A stretch of 64,000 bases of DNA, taken from Pseudomonas graminis. GTDB lineage: Bacteria; Pseudomonadota; Gammaproteobacteria; Pseudomonadales; Pseudomonadaceae. Position numbers and translations under genes: made by a program. The notes below the pieces were generated by a model that was not told the DNA's origin, did no database searches, and was given only the letters and a program-made list of their open reading frames with translations. The stretch spans positions 62,001-126,000 of the forward strand of contig NZ_MDEN01000060.1 of the NCBI RefSeq assembly GCF_001705435.1, in the 5' to 3' direction. This document shows, piece by piece, positions 37,501-47,400 of the stretch (its first letter is position 1; every line of letters starts with the position of its first letter).

Positions 37501-38335
37501 ATACGCGACAATCTTTGATCTGCTTCCTGTATTGCTGCCGGAATACTTTCCACCCCAGGCAGAACTGCCGTCTCACCGCTGGTTGCAAGTAACGGCCAAA
37601 TTGAACGGGGCGGTGTGTATTTCCCAATCGGTGGCAGCGGAGTACTGCGCGTGGGTCGAAATGCAGGAGATCAAACAGAAGTCGTTCAACGTCAACTGGT
37701 TCCACTTGGGTGCCGATCTCATAAATGCACACCTGGATAAGGGAGAGTCGGACACGGCCGACCTGCCGGCGGTGCCGAAGCTCGGTGGCAAGCCCACTTT
37801 TCTGATGGTGGGCACAATTGAGCCGAGAAAAGGACATCTGCAAGCTCTTCGGGCATTCACCAAGCTCTGGAACTCAGGTGTAGATGTGAATCTGGTTATC
37901 GTGGGTCGTGAGGGGTGGAAAGGCGTCGACGCTGAATCGAGGCGCAACCTGCCTGAGATCATCGATGCCCTCAGCAACCACCCAGAGCAAGGGAATCGTC
38001 TGATGTGGATGTCCGACGCCAATGACGCCACATTAGAGGCGACCTATGCGTCGGCGTCTTGCCTGATTTTCGCCAGCGAAGGTGAAGGCTTCGGGCTTCC
38101 CATCATCGAAGCCGCACAGAAGAAGTTGCCAATCATTGCGCGTGATCTGCCGGTTTTCCGGGAAATCGCTGGTGACAACGCTTACTACTTCAAAGGCGAC
38201 GAGGAAGGCGTAATGGTTGAAAGCTTGCAACGCTGGCTTGCACTCTACTCGGATGACGCGCATCCAAAATCCAATGCTATTCAATGGCTCACCTGGGAAC
38301 AGAGTGCGAGCCAACTGCTTGAGGTTATCTTGTGA
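34592..38335 (+). CDS. Three-module GT4 glycosyltransferase, likely O-polysaccharide polymerase
   Basis: 1247 residues with three successive GT-B modules: about 1-410 (FRGIGRYSLSLA, GGSDDRKNLTRLV, EGFGLPPLEAMACG near 317), about 423-800 (ERTGIAGYSAELLP, SFGFLDPTKMNH, RGETSAAVLDCMNYG near 723) and about 860-1247 (RTGIERVAISIM, GTIEPRKGHLQAL near 1069, EGEGFGLPIIEAA near 1164). The middle module has RGETS in place of the usual EG-G motif. WbdA and WbpX-type enzymes that polymerise mannan or D-rhamnan have multiple modules of this kind, which gives linkage alternation. It is coupled to the methyltransferase (1-base overlap) and to the next gene (GTGA overlap). Exact linkages cannot be read. Confidence 0.9.
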   Translation: MRIVIDLQGAQTESRFRGIGRYSLSLALAIVRNRGDHDIHLVLNGMLSDSIESIRAAFEDLLPPENIHIWYAPGPVAEMDAANHERRKAAELIREGFIASLKPDIIHVSSMIEGYVDDAVTSVGRFDTKTPVSVSHYDLIPLLNPAQYLKWNRDYKQHYIGKVDELQRASLILSISKFSCAEGIEYLSVDEANSINISTAIDDNFQKLTISPAEASVFLHNLGISKPYAFYTGGSDDRKNLTRLVQAFAGLPDEVRDNYQLVFAGKIPPQHSNALIAVGEKLGLRTEDMIFLGYVDDVQLVKLYNLCRVFVFPSWHEGFGLPPLEAMACGAAAIGSRASSIPEVIGWDEALFDPYDVRAITNKLYQAMEDDEFRATLIAHGLEQRKLFSWDHSAITAIEAFENYIALRNPESNNGKSIVKKRMAFVSPLPPERTGIAGYSAELLPELHKLYDIELIVFQNEVTDEWALQHCSIRDPQWLIDNSRSVDRVVYQVGNSIFHHHMLELMALVPGVVVLHDFFLSGLKSYLQDEKIEVGAWDEALYFSHGYGALIEKYHTLTPDDLRLKYPVNLEIFQRAHGVVLHSNYAKGLVKQWYGETLEAKCDVIPLLRQPSPPVDAANARSVLGLAAEDFMVCSFGFLDPTKMNHCLLEAWVDSSLSQDPHCKLVFVGDIHHLPYKEQLQQIMARAAYPENITITGWADTETYNRYLAVSDVAVQLRNNSRGETSAAVLDCMNYGAAVIVNANGSFAELDPEATIMLADDFQTPALKRALESMWTDGPMRRKLGATGAKTIRTRHAPDYCANLYFEAIENHYLNKRYGLDALTRRIIDNSTDAHIQDSAVKLADCLSQNFPPERSFRTVYLDVSATRATELRTGIERVAISIMLALLKQTDSQIRFEPVYLCKTNEVWGYKTATSFTLASIGAPPDLLSEEIVTPQQSDIVLTLDWSDRLVLAYESGYLSYLMNNGVKLYATIFDLLPVLLPEYFPPQAELPSHRWLQVTAKLNGAVCISQSVAAEYCAWVEMQEIKQKSFNVNWFHLGADLINAHLDKGESDTADLPAVPKLGGKPTFLMVGTIEPRKGHLQALRAFTKLWNSGVDVNLVIVGREGWKGVDAESRRNLPEIIDALSNHPEQGNRLMWMSDANDATLEATYASASCLIFASEGEGFGLPIIEAAQKKLPIIARDLPVFREIAGDNAYYFKGDEEGVMVESLQRWLALYSDDAHPKSNAIQWLTWEQSASQLLEVIL

Positions 38336-39990
38336 CCCCTTTTTCAAATGCTGCTGTATCGCCCAGCCAAAGGCCCGCGTGGCTATCCTCCACCGGGACG
38401 CTAGGGTTATTGGTAGCAATGGCGATTGCCGCCATTTTTGTCTACCGATACTTTCCTGAAGGCTTTATTGCCGGCACGTCTTCCTATTGGATGAGCGAAA
38501 CCGAAGACGTCACTCAATACATCGCCGGCTTCAATGCGTACTTCCACTCGCCATTGAGCTTCCCGCTTTTGGCGTTTGACACGTTCAATTACCCGGTGGG
38601 AACACGTGCCACCTTCGTCGACATCATCCCGATCTACTCGCTGCTGTTAAAACTGGTGCTACCGTCCGGCATGGCGCCGTTCAATCCTTTCGGCTACTGG
38701 GTGGCACTGGCGTTCATCCTGCAATCGGTAGGGGGGTGGTGGATTCTGCGGGAGTTGAATGTAAGATCCTGGAGCACACTTGTCTGCTGCACAGTGCTGC
38801 TGGTTTGCTTCCCGGCATTGATGGCCCGCCTCGGCCACATTTCCCTGATGTCGCATTGGATTCTGTTGATGTCCATTGCGCTGTACATCAGAAGCAACCG
38901 GCTGCGACAGTTTGCGACATTGGGATGGACACTGATTCTGGTCGTGAGCATCAATGTCCATGCCTACCTGTTTGTCATGGCGCTGATGATTTATCTATGT
39001 TCTGCGCTCAGCTCCCTGGACAAACTGACACGCCACTCCGCGCTTCGCATCATCATCCCGTTTGTAGTGCTGATTTTGGTTATGGCAGCGGCGCTGCTGC
39101 CTATGCCGGTCGGACAGGTGTCCCCTGAGTGGGGGTTCGGCTACTATTCCATGAACCTGCTGGCTCCAATTACCGGCGGGTCTTATGTCACGATCCCCGA
39201 TGCAATGATGCCGGGGCAATATGAAGGCTTTAACTACCTTGGCCTGGGCGTCATCGCCAGCTTTGTTTACGCACTGATTCAACTTCGGCGCGAAGGCTGG
39301 GCGACGGTCAGACGCCATCGCTACCTTGCTATCGTGTTGGCACTGTTTGCGTGCTACGCATTATCCGACTCGATCTACTTGGGCACGCGCCAGATTGCGG
39401 TACTCAACTACCCCGACTTCATGAAAGTCTTGACCTCTCAATTCCGGGCGTCTGGCCGGTTTTTCTGGCCGGTTGGCTACATCATCGTCATCTTTTCGTT
39501 GCTGACGCTGTACCGAACCCTACCACGCAAGGTCCTGATCCCGGTAATGCTGGCATTATTGGTGGTGCAGGTTTCTGACCTAAAAATGCAGCGCTCCAAT
39601 TTCAAGGCAGGTCTCAACCGCCCCTACACGCCGTTGATGACTCAGTCGGCTTGGGACGCCCAGATCGGGAAGGATGTTCGCAACGTCTACTACTATCCGA
39701 AGTTCCGCTGCGGAAAGGCAGACACGCTGACGACGCTCATTCCGATGATGAACTACGTGTCGTTGCATAATCTGAAAATGAATACCGGTTACATTGCTCG
39801 CCATCAACCGCCGTGTGACGAGAACAGTCTCAAGTCTGAGATCGCAGGCGCCGACATCGACCACTCAGTATTCGTGTTCGTGAAAAGTGAATTTGGCGAT
39901 GCTGCCCATGTGAAGCGTCTATTGCCTGAGGCAGAGTCTGCTCAGTGTGCTGATGTTGACTTTGCAATGGTTTGCCACGTCAAACGCTAA
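38332..39990 (+). CDS. Polytopic membrane protein of the O-antigen locus, GT-C-like
   Basis: 552 residues with about ten hydrophobic helices and a large C-terminal soluble part of about 110 residues. An acidic pair in the first extracytoplasmic loop (SETEDVTQYIAGF) resembles the catalytic loop of GT-C enzymes that use lipid-linked sugars; I recognise similarity to uncharacterised DUF6311-type proteins but no closer family. GTG start overlaps the previous stop by 4 bases, so it is coupled. A role in periplasmic side-branch addition is possible. A strong hairpin follows the stop. Confidence 0.75.
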   Translation: MTPFSNAAVSPSQRPAWLSSTGTLGLLVAMAIAAIFVYRYFPEGFIAGTSSYWMSETEDVTQYIAGFNAYFHSPLSFPLLAFDTFNYPVGTRATFVDIIPIYSLLLKLVLPSGMAPFNPFGYWVALAFILQSVGGWWILRELNVRSWSTLVCCTVLLVCFPALMARLGHISLMSHWILLMSIALYIRSNRLRQFATLGWTLILVVSINVHAYLFVMALMIYLCSALSSLDKLTRHSALRIIIPFVVLILVMAAALLPMPVGQVSPEWGFGYYSMNLLAPITGGSYVTIPDAMMPGQYEGFNYLGLGVIASFVYALIQLRREGWATVRRHRYLAIVLALFACYALSDSIYLGTRQIAVLNYPDFMKVLTSQFRASGRFFWPVGYIIVIFSLLTLYRTLPRKVLIPVMLALLVVQVSDLKMQRSNFKAGLNRPYTPLMTQSAWDAQIGKDVRNVYYYPKFRCGKADTLTTLIPMMNYVSLHNLKMNTGYIARHQPPCDENSLKSEIAGADIDHSVFVFVKSEFGDAAHVKRLLPEAESAQCADVDFAMVCHVKR

Positions 39991-39992
39991 GT

Positions 39993-40027
39993 CGAGGGCG
40001 GCATCGAACAACTCGATGCCGCCCTCG
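39993..40027. terminator. Bidirectional terminator between convergent genes
   Basis: Perfect 15-base-pair inverted repeat (CGAGGGCGGCATCGA and its complement) with a 5-base ACAAC loop, between the stop codons of the plus-strand membrane protein gene and the minus-strand methyltransferase gene. No long T-run on either side, but stem strength and position support termination in both directions. Confidence 0.8.
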
Positions 40028-40040
40028 CTGCACCCGCTAC

Positions 40041-40877
40041 TCAGGGCTTGAGACAGTTAAAGAACTGAATGTAGGCGTCGTCGATGTTTTTTGTAATAGC
40101 GCCACCTACCAAGAAATCGTCGTAGCTGAACGTCCCTGTCTTGCAGGTGATAGGCATCTCACAGATCCCCCACTCTTCTGCAATGACGAAGCCCGTGTCC
40201 AACAACAATAATCGCAGCTGATCCGGCGTGTATTCGATCTTGTGATCGGGATGGATGAAGTGATTCCCTATTGTGGCCGCATGAATGCGGCTGACGTGCC
40301 CATTTGGGGTGTCCAGGCAAAAACGACCACCCGATTTAAGTACTCGGTACGCTTCTTTGCACATGCGCATTCCCTGCTCTGGCGTCACGTGCTCGATACT
40401 CTGGCCTGACCATACCAAATCGACGCTATCCGAAGGGATGCCTTTAAGGTCCGTCATGTCCTCGTAGCGCAGAAAAACCTTACCGCCCTCCTCATCCAGC
40501 GCCACTTGGAAGTCCTTGTGACGCTCTTCGGTAGGCAAGTCGATAAGCACAATCTTCGAATATGCGTGGGGAAAGCCCATGTGGTGCAAGGGCGCGTTTG
40601 CACCGCCCAGATCAAGAATCGAATCACCCGCTGGCAGCAGATGCTTCACCATCTTTAGTCGAGCGTTATGGATGAGATACAGATGAATATCCATGACGCC
40701 CTTACTCGTCCGCTCAAGGCCGTCTTTGGACAGCAGCAGTACGCTGGCAACATCGATGTCGCTTTTTAGGAATGAATGATCGGAAACGACATGATCGATG
40801 TCCGCAATCGACGCATTTTTATTCAGTAGCTTATATATGCCGCCGACCATCTCATGCCGCGTTTCCCAAGCGTTCAT
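40041..40877 (-). CDS. SAM-dependent methyltransferase
   Basis: 278 residues. Class I methyltransferase core: LDLGGANAPLHHMGF (motif I region, with GG-N in place of the commoner GCGTG), IVLIDLPTEERHKD, DLVWSGQSIEHV and LKSGGRFCLDTPNGH. A 90-residue N-terminal extension precedes the core. Alone on the minus strand inside an otherwise plus-strand O-antigen locus, so it has its own promoter. It may methylate a sugar of the O-chain, but the substrate is not evident. Confidence 0.82.
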   Translation of the reverse strand: MNAWETRHEMVGGIYKLLNKNASIADIDHVVSDHSFLKSDIDVASVLLLSKDGLERTSKGVMDIHLYLIHNARLKMVKHLLPAGDSILDLGGANAPLHHMGFPHAYSKIVLIDLPTEERHKDFQVALDEEGGKVFLRYEDMTDLKGIPSDSVDLVWSGQSIEHVTPEQGMRMCKEAYRVLKSGGRFCLDTPNGHVSRIHAATIGNHFIHPDHKIEYTPDQLRLLLLDTGFVIAEEWGICEMPITCKTGTFSYDDFLVGGAITKNIDDAYIQFFNCLKP

Positions 40878-42256
<1,379 letters not shown>

Positions 42257-42257
<1 letters not shown>

Positions 42258-43153
42258 TGAGTATCGCCGGCAAGCGAGCGCTGATAACGGGTATTCATGG
42301 ATTTACGGGGCGCTACATGGCCGCCGAGCTCACAGCCCAGGGCTGCGAGGTGGTTGGCCTGGGCAGCAATCCGTCCGATGAAGCTAATTATTATCAGGCC
42401 GACCTCACCGATCTGGTGGGTCTGAGCAAGCTGCTGGCGGACCTTCAGCCGGACATCGTCGTTCATCTCGCGGCACTGGCGTTTGTCGGGCACGGCGCGG
42501 CGGATGCGTTTTACCAGGTCAATCTGATTGGTACGCGCAACCTGCTCGAAGCCATCGCCCACTGCGGCAAAGCGCCTGAAAGCGTTTTGATCGCCAGCAG
42601 TGCCAACGTGTATGGCAATGCGTCGGAAGGGTTGCTTGATGAAAGCACCAGGCCGGCGCCGGCCAACGATTACGCCGTGAGCAAGCTGGCCATGGAGTAC
42701 ATGGCCAGTCTGTGGTTCGGGCGGTTGCCGATCATCATCGCGCGCCCGTTCAACTACACCGGCGTCGGCCAGGCGGAAAACTTCCTGCTGCCGAAGATCG
42801 TCAAACACTTCCGCGAGAAGGCCGAGAAAATCGAGCTGGGCAACCTGGATGTCTGGCGCGATTTCAGCGACGTCCGTTCGCTGGTGGCCGCTTACCGCGG
42901 GCTGCTTGAAGCCAAGCCGTTCGGTCAGTACGTGAATGTCAGCTCCGGCAAGACTCACTCGCTGCGTGAAGTGCTCGACATGTGTCGCGCCATCACCGGC
43001 CACGACCTCACCGTCGAAGTGAATCCTGCTTTCGTGCGGGCCAACGAGGTGAAGACCTTGTGCGGCGACAACAGCAAGCTGAAGTCGCTGGTCCCGGGCT
43101 GGCAGACACCCGAGCTGAGCGAAACGCTTGGCTGGATGCTGGCCGACGCGTAA
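42257..43153 (+). CDS. rmd: GDP-4-dehydro-6-deoxy-D-mannose reductase (GDP-D-rhamnose synthesis)
   Basis: 298 residues, SDR family: ALITGIHGFTGRYMAAEL, VVHLAALAFVGHG, ASSANVYGN and Tyr139-x3-Lys143 in NDYAVSKLAME. Size and wording match Rmd, which makes GDP-D-rhamnose, and not the fucose synthase GmeR/Fcl, which has an epimerase role. Coupled to gmd (ATG at the last base of the gmd stop). A clear terminator follows. Confidence 0.93.
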
Positions 43154-43166
43154 CGCCGCAGTACCC

Positions 43167-43198
43167 AACCCGAAGCGCTGTGAGGCGCTTCGGGTTTT
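43167..43198 (+). terminator. Rho-independent terminator after rmd
   Basis: 12-base-pair stem (AACCCGAAGCGC with its complement) and 6-base loop TGTGAG, followed by TTTT. Confidence 0.88.
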
Positions 43199-43288
43199 CC
43201 TTTATCCTCCGCTCCACACATCCCCGCTCTGCCCGCAACGCACCTATCGCGAGAACAGCGGACGTTATCGTTTCGTCAGAGAATCCTG

Positions 43289-44410
43289 ATGACCAAAGTT
43301 TTGCACTTCTTCAAGACCTACTTCCCGGAAAGCAAGGGCGGTGGGGTCGAGCAAGTCATCTTCCAGCTGGCACAGGGTTGTCAGGCCCACGGGATCGAGT
43401 CCCAGGTGCTGTCGCTGAGCACACAAGGGGCCGCGCGAAACGAGACGGTCGGCAATCACATCGCTCACCGTTCAAAGCAGGATCTGTACGTCGCGTCGAC
43501 GGGCTTTTCGCTGTCGGGCATTCGGGACTTCAAAGAGCTCGCGCGCGACGCTGACGTCGTGCACTACCACTTCCCGTGGCCGTACATGGACATCGCGCAC
43601 TTCGCCGCGCAGATCAAAAAGCCGACGGTGGTGAGTTACCACTCGGACATCATCAAGCAGAAGACGCTGCTCAAGCTGTATGCGCCATTGATGAACCGCT
43701 TTCTGGGGAGCGTTGATCGGATTGTCGTTTCCTCGCCTAACTATGCCGCCAGCAGTGAGGTTCTGACCCGGTTCAGGGATAAGGTCGAGATCATTCCGTT
43801 CGGGCTGGATCGGGCCACGTACCCTGCCCCGTCTCAGGCGAAACTCGAGCACTGGAAGCAGCAACTGGGCGAGCGTTTCTTTCTGTTCGTCGGTGCGCTG
43901 CGTTACTACAAGGGGTTGGATTTTCTGCTTGAAGCGGCGCACAAGAATCGTCTGCCGGTGGTAATCATGGGCGGTGGGCACCAGGAACAAGAGCTCAAGG
44001 CGAAGGCCAAGGCGCTCGGGCTCAGCAATGTCGTGTTTGTGGGCAGCCTGCCGGATGACGACAAGAACGCGCTGCTGATGCTGTGTGAAGCGTTTGTATT
44101 CCCGTCGCATCAGCGTTCGGAGTCTTTCGGCATCTCGCTGCTGGAAGCGGCGATGTATGGCAAGCCGATGATCTCGTGCGAAATGGGCACGGGCACCACG
44201 TTTATCAACATCGCGGCCGAGACCGGGCTGGTGGTTCCGCCACGGGATTCGGATGCGTTGGCGGCCGCGATGAATACGCTGTGGAATGACAGAGAGCGGG
44301 CGACGCAGATGGGGTTGAAGGCGGCGCAGCGGTTTGAGTCGATGTTTACCGCGGAGAAGATGGTGCAGGTGTATGCGGATCTTTATCAGGATGTGCTGCG
44401 CCGGCGATAG
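43289..44410 (+). CDS. GT4-family glycosyltransferase (WbpZ-like)
   Basis: 373 residues. GT-B features: GGGVEQVIFQLAQG near the N-terminus, DVVHYHFPWPYMDI, VGALRYYKGLDFLLEA at the start of the donor domain and SESFGISLLEAAMYGKP (E-x7-E, near 277-286). By position after gmd-rmd and by overall sequence it resembles WbpZ/WbpY-type enzymes that start or extend D-rhamnan O-chains; this role is inferred. It is separated from rmd by a terminator and so needs its own promoter in a gap of about 135 bases. Confidence 0.88.
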   Translation: MTKVLHFFKTYFPESKGGGVEQVIFQLAQGCQAHGIESQVLSLSTQGAARNETVGNHIAHRSKQDLYVASTGFSLSGIRDFKELARDADVVHYHFPWPYMDIAHFAAQIKKPTVVSYHSDIIKQKTLLKLYAPLMNRFLGSVDRIVVSSPNYAASSEVLTRFRDKVEIIPFGLDRATYPAPSQAKLEHWKQQLGERFFLFVGALRYYKGLDFLLEAAHKNRLPVVIMGGGHQEQELKAKAKALGLSNVVFVGSLPDDDKNALLMLCEAFVFPSHQRSESFGISLLEAAMYGKPMISCEMGTGTTFINIAAETGLVVPPRDSDALAAAMNTLWNDRERATQMGLKAAQRFESMFTAEKMVQVYADLYQDVLRRR

Positions 44411-44411
44411 G

Positions 44412-44510
44412 TATTAGCAGGATTGGCTTTAGCCGGGAAGACGCCGGTCGTCACGCCGCACAATTAATGGCGCTCACACTGCCCTCTTCCCGGCTGAAGC
44501 CGGTCCTACT
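44412..44510. repeat. REPIN-type inverted repeat
   Basis: A GGCTTTAGCCGGGAAG arm and the inverted CTTCCCGGCTGAAGCC arm flank about 45 bases of less conserved sequence. The same pair recurs twice near 61.5 kb. This is the layout of Pseudomonas REP doublets mobilised by RAYT transposases; none is encoded here. Confidence 0.85.
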
Positions 44511-44584
44511 GACACAGCGCGGTCCCACATTGATCGCGCTGAAGTCCGGGCACTGGTGAGAGGGCCCGGACTCTGCCGCTCTTC

Positions 44585-45922
44585 TTACGGCTTACGCTTG
44601 CGCGGTCCGGTGTTGAACACCGGCACTTTGCGCACAGGCTTGATGGACGGCACTTCTGCCGCCGCTTCGCCGCTGTCGACCCACTTGCCCAGATTGCGTT
44701 TGCCGCCTCCGCCGCTGGTTTTTGGTTTCTTTGGCTTTTTCGGCTTTTTCAGAACCTGCCCGGTCGCGTCGGTGGCCGGCACGCGGTGTTCCGGAATGAA
44801 ATCCGGTTCTTCGCGGCGCTGCAGGGTCTGGCGGGTCAGCATTTCGATGGCGCTGAGCAGGTCGACTTCGTCGGCGCACACCAGGGAAATCGCTTCACCG
44901 GTCTGGCCCGCGCGGCCGGTGCGACCAATGCGGTGGATGTAGTCTTCGGCAACGATCGGCAGGTCAAGGTTGACCACGGTCGGCAGGTCATCGATGTCCA
45001 GACCACGGGCCGCAACGTCGGTGGCAACCAGGATCTGCACGTCGCCGCTCTTGAAGCGATCCAGCGCGCGCTGGCGAGTGGCCTGGGGTTTGTCGCCGTG
45101 AATGCCGTCGGCGTTGAGGCTCAGGCCTTGCAGGCGCTCCACCAGTTGGTCGACGCCGACGCGGGTTTTCGCGAAGACCAGCACCTGACCCCAGCGATGC
45201 TTCTTGAGCAGATGAATGAACAGCTCGCTCTTGCGCTTCTTGTCGACGGTGACGATCCACTGCTTGACCGACGAGGCCGCCACGTTGCGCGGGCTGACTT
45301 CGATGGTCAGCGGGTCGTCGAGCATCTGCCCGGCCAGCGCGCGGATCGCATCGGAGAAGGTCGCGGAGAACAGCAGCGTCTGGCGACGCTTCGGCAGCGC
45401 GGCATAGATGTCGCGCAGCTCTTCGGAGAAGCCAAGATCGAGCATGCGATCGGCTTCGTCGAGGATCAGGGTCTGCAGTTGGGAGAACTTCACGGCGTTC
45501 TGACGATACAGGTCGAGCAGGCGGCCAGGGGTAGCAACCAGCACGTCAACGCCTCGGCGCAGTTTCATCATCTGCGGGTTGATGCTGACGCCGCCGTAGG
45601 CCGCGTAGGTGGTCAGCGGCAGGTGCTCGGCGTATTGCGCGATGGCTTCGTGAACCTGCTCGGCCAGTTCGCGGGTCGGCACCAGCACCAGCGCGCGCAC
45701 GGAGTTGGCGGCGACCTTCGGGCCTTCCATGGTCAGGCGTTGCAGCAACGGCAGCGCGAAACCTGCGGTCTTGCCGGTGCCGGTCTGGGCGGCGGCCATG
45801 AGGTCGCGGCCTTCGAGCACGGGCGGAATCGCCTGGGCCTGAACGGGGGTGGGAGTCTGGTAGCCCAGTGTTTCGAGGGCACGCAGCAGGGGTTCGATCA
45901 GGCCGAGGGAGGCGAATGTCAT
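44585..45922 (-). CDS. rhlE: DEAD-box RNA helicase RhlE
   Basis: ATP-dependent RNA helicase acting in RNA turnover and ribosome assembly. 445 residues with the full motif set: Q motif (TPTPVQAQAIP), AAQTGTGKT, PTRELAEQ, DEADRMLDLGF, SATFS, ATDVAARGLDI and HRIGRTGRAG. The C-terminal 70 residues are a basic Lys/Pro-rich extension (KKPKKPKKPK) with glycines, as in other RhlE proteins, likely for RNA binding. Unrelated to the neighbouring O-antigen locus. Confidence 0.96.
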   Translation of the reverse strand: MTFASLGLIEPLLRALETLGYQTPTPVQAQAIPPVLEGRDLMAAAQTGTGKTAGFALPLLQRLTMEGPKVAANSVRALVLVPTRELAEQVHEAIAQYAEHLPLTTYAAYGGVSINPQMMKLRRGVDVLVATPGRLLDLYRQNAVKFSQLQTLILDEADRMLDLGFSEELRDIYAALPKRRQTLLFSATFSDAIRALAGQMLDDPLTIEVSPRNVAASSVKQWIVTVDKKRKSELFIHLLKKHRWGQVLVFAKTRVGVDQLVERLQGLSLNADGIHGDKPQATRQRALDRFKSGDVQILVATDVAARGLDIDDLPTVVNLDLPIVAEDYIHRIGRTGRAGQTGEAISLVCADEVDLLSAIEMLTRQTLQRREEPDFIPEHRVPATDATGQVLKKPKKPKKPKTSGGGGKRNLGKWVDSGEAAAEVPSIKPVRKVPVFNTGPRKRKP

Positions 45923-45982
45923 TTCAGTACCGTTGGAAAAAGGTCAGCGCACAAGAGTCTGTAGAAGACAATGGCGCGCAGT

Positions 45983-46882
45983 TTACCCTTTCTGCAACGG
46001 TTTCTGCTTGCGCCACTGCGGCAGGCCGATGAGCACGACGGCGCTGATGATCACCGCCATCGCTGCGCCTTCCGCCCAGCCGATGTGTTCGCCGGCGAAC
46101 AACACGCCGAGCAACACCGCCACCGCCGGGTTGACGTAGCAATAGCTGGTCGCGGCGGCGGGTCGCACGTTCTTCAGCAGGTACATGTAGGAGCTGAACG
46201 CGACGATGGAGCCGAACACCACCAGATACGCCATCACCAGCCAGCCCGACAGGCCGGGGGATTGGGTCATGCGTTCGCCGCTGATGAAGCTGCCGAGCAA
46301 CAGCACGGCGCCGGCCACCAGCATTTCGCAAGCACTGGCCATGGGTCCGGCGGGCAATGGCAGGTAGCGGCTCCACACCGAACCGAACGCCCAGGTCGCG
46401 GCGGCGAAGATCACCAGCGCCGCGCCCATGGGGCTGGCTTGCAGGTTCGAGCCGAGGTTGAGCAAAGAAATGCCGACAAGGCCGAGCAGGATGCCCGCCC
46501 ATTCCAGCCCCGTGTTGCGATGGCCCCAGAACAGGCCGAACAGCAAGGTGAACAATGGCACCACGGCTACTGCCAATGCTGCGACACCAGAAGCAACGCC
46601 TGCGTGTTCCGCCAGGGTCACGCCGCCATTGCCGCAGGCGAGTAGCAGAAAGCCGATCATCCCGGCGGATTTCCACTGTTTCCAGGTGGGCATCGGCGCG
46701 CCACGAAAGCGCATGAAGGCGAACAGGATGGAACCGGCGATGGTAAAGCGCACCCCGGCCATCATGAGCGGAGGCCAGGTTTCAATACCGATGCGGATGG
46801 CGAGATAAGTTGAGCCCCAGATCACATAAAGCGCGAAAAAGGCCCCGATGAGCAGCAGGGGAAAACGTCGGGCGGCAGGCAT
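45983..46882 (-). CDS. yedA: EamA-family drug/metabolite exporter
   Basis: 299 residues with ten hydrophobic helices in two EamA repeats. The N-terminal ALYVIWGSTYLAIRIGIE and the WPPLMMAGVRF segment match E. coli YedA closely. Inner-membrane efflux of small metabolites is the family role; the substrate is unknown. It sits 60 bases upstream of rhlE on the same strand. Confidence 0.9.
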   Translation of the reverse strand: MPAARRFPLLLIGAFFALYVIWGSTYLAIRIGIETWPPLMMAGVRFTIAGSILFAFMRFRGAPMPTWKQWKSAGMIGFLLLACGNGGVTLAEHAGVASGVAALAVAVVPLFTLLFGLFWGHRNTGLEWAGILLGLVGISLLNLGSNLQASPMGAALVIFAAATWAFGSVWSRYLPLPAGPMASACEMLVAGAVLLLGSFISGERMTQSPGLSGWLVMAYLVVFGSIVAFSSYMYLLKNVRPAAATSYCYVNPAVAVLLGVLFAGEHIGWAEGAAMAVIISAVVLIGLPQWRKQKPLQKG

Positions 46883-47400
46883 GAAAGGCTCTAGTACAGT
46901 CGTTTATTGTGGGACTGATTTTAGAAATCTCAGGGCCGCCGGCGTCAGTTACAAATGTGGTTTATTCGACCCATACACTTTTGCTGGCGAGGTGTTCGCA
47001 GCGGCTGACGTGGGAGCGGCAAGATGATCGGGAATTGAAAGTACGCAGTAAGCGATAGGCGCCATGACAGCCCGGCGGGCAGCCTGCGACAACGCCTGCC
47101 CGGCCATCGCCCTCCTCCAGCCTCTCCCAGCGGTATTTCGTCGGCCCTGGAAAAAACCGCCTTCAGTCGCCAGAAAGCATGCCGACAACCTCATCAGGAA
47201 TGGGCACTAGCGTCTTCGACCGTGCCCTGCCGTACCTTCTCGAAGAGCCACACCCTCGTCAAGACCAAGGCGGGTCAACGCGCGTGAAGGTCATGTAGCC
47301 CGTTTTCAAAGCTGGCTCAGCGGATTGAACTCATCACCGATCCCTACCCGATTATTGCGTCATTGACCTGGCCAGGCCTGCCTTGCCCCGGAGTTTCTAC
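46883..47400. other. Intergenic region before the RTX metalloprotease gene
   Basis: About 520 bases without a gene I can support. It contains an inverted repeat CGGGCAG/CTGCCCG near 47075-47107 without a T-run. Promoters for the divergent exporter and protease genes should be here. GGAG eight bases before the protease ATG is its ribosome binding site. Confidence 0.45.
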
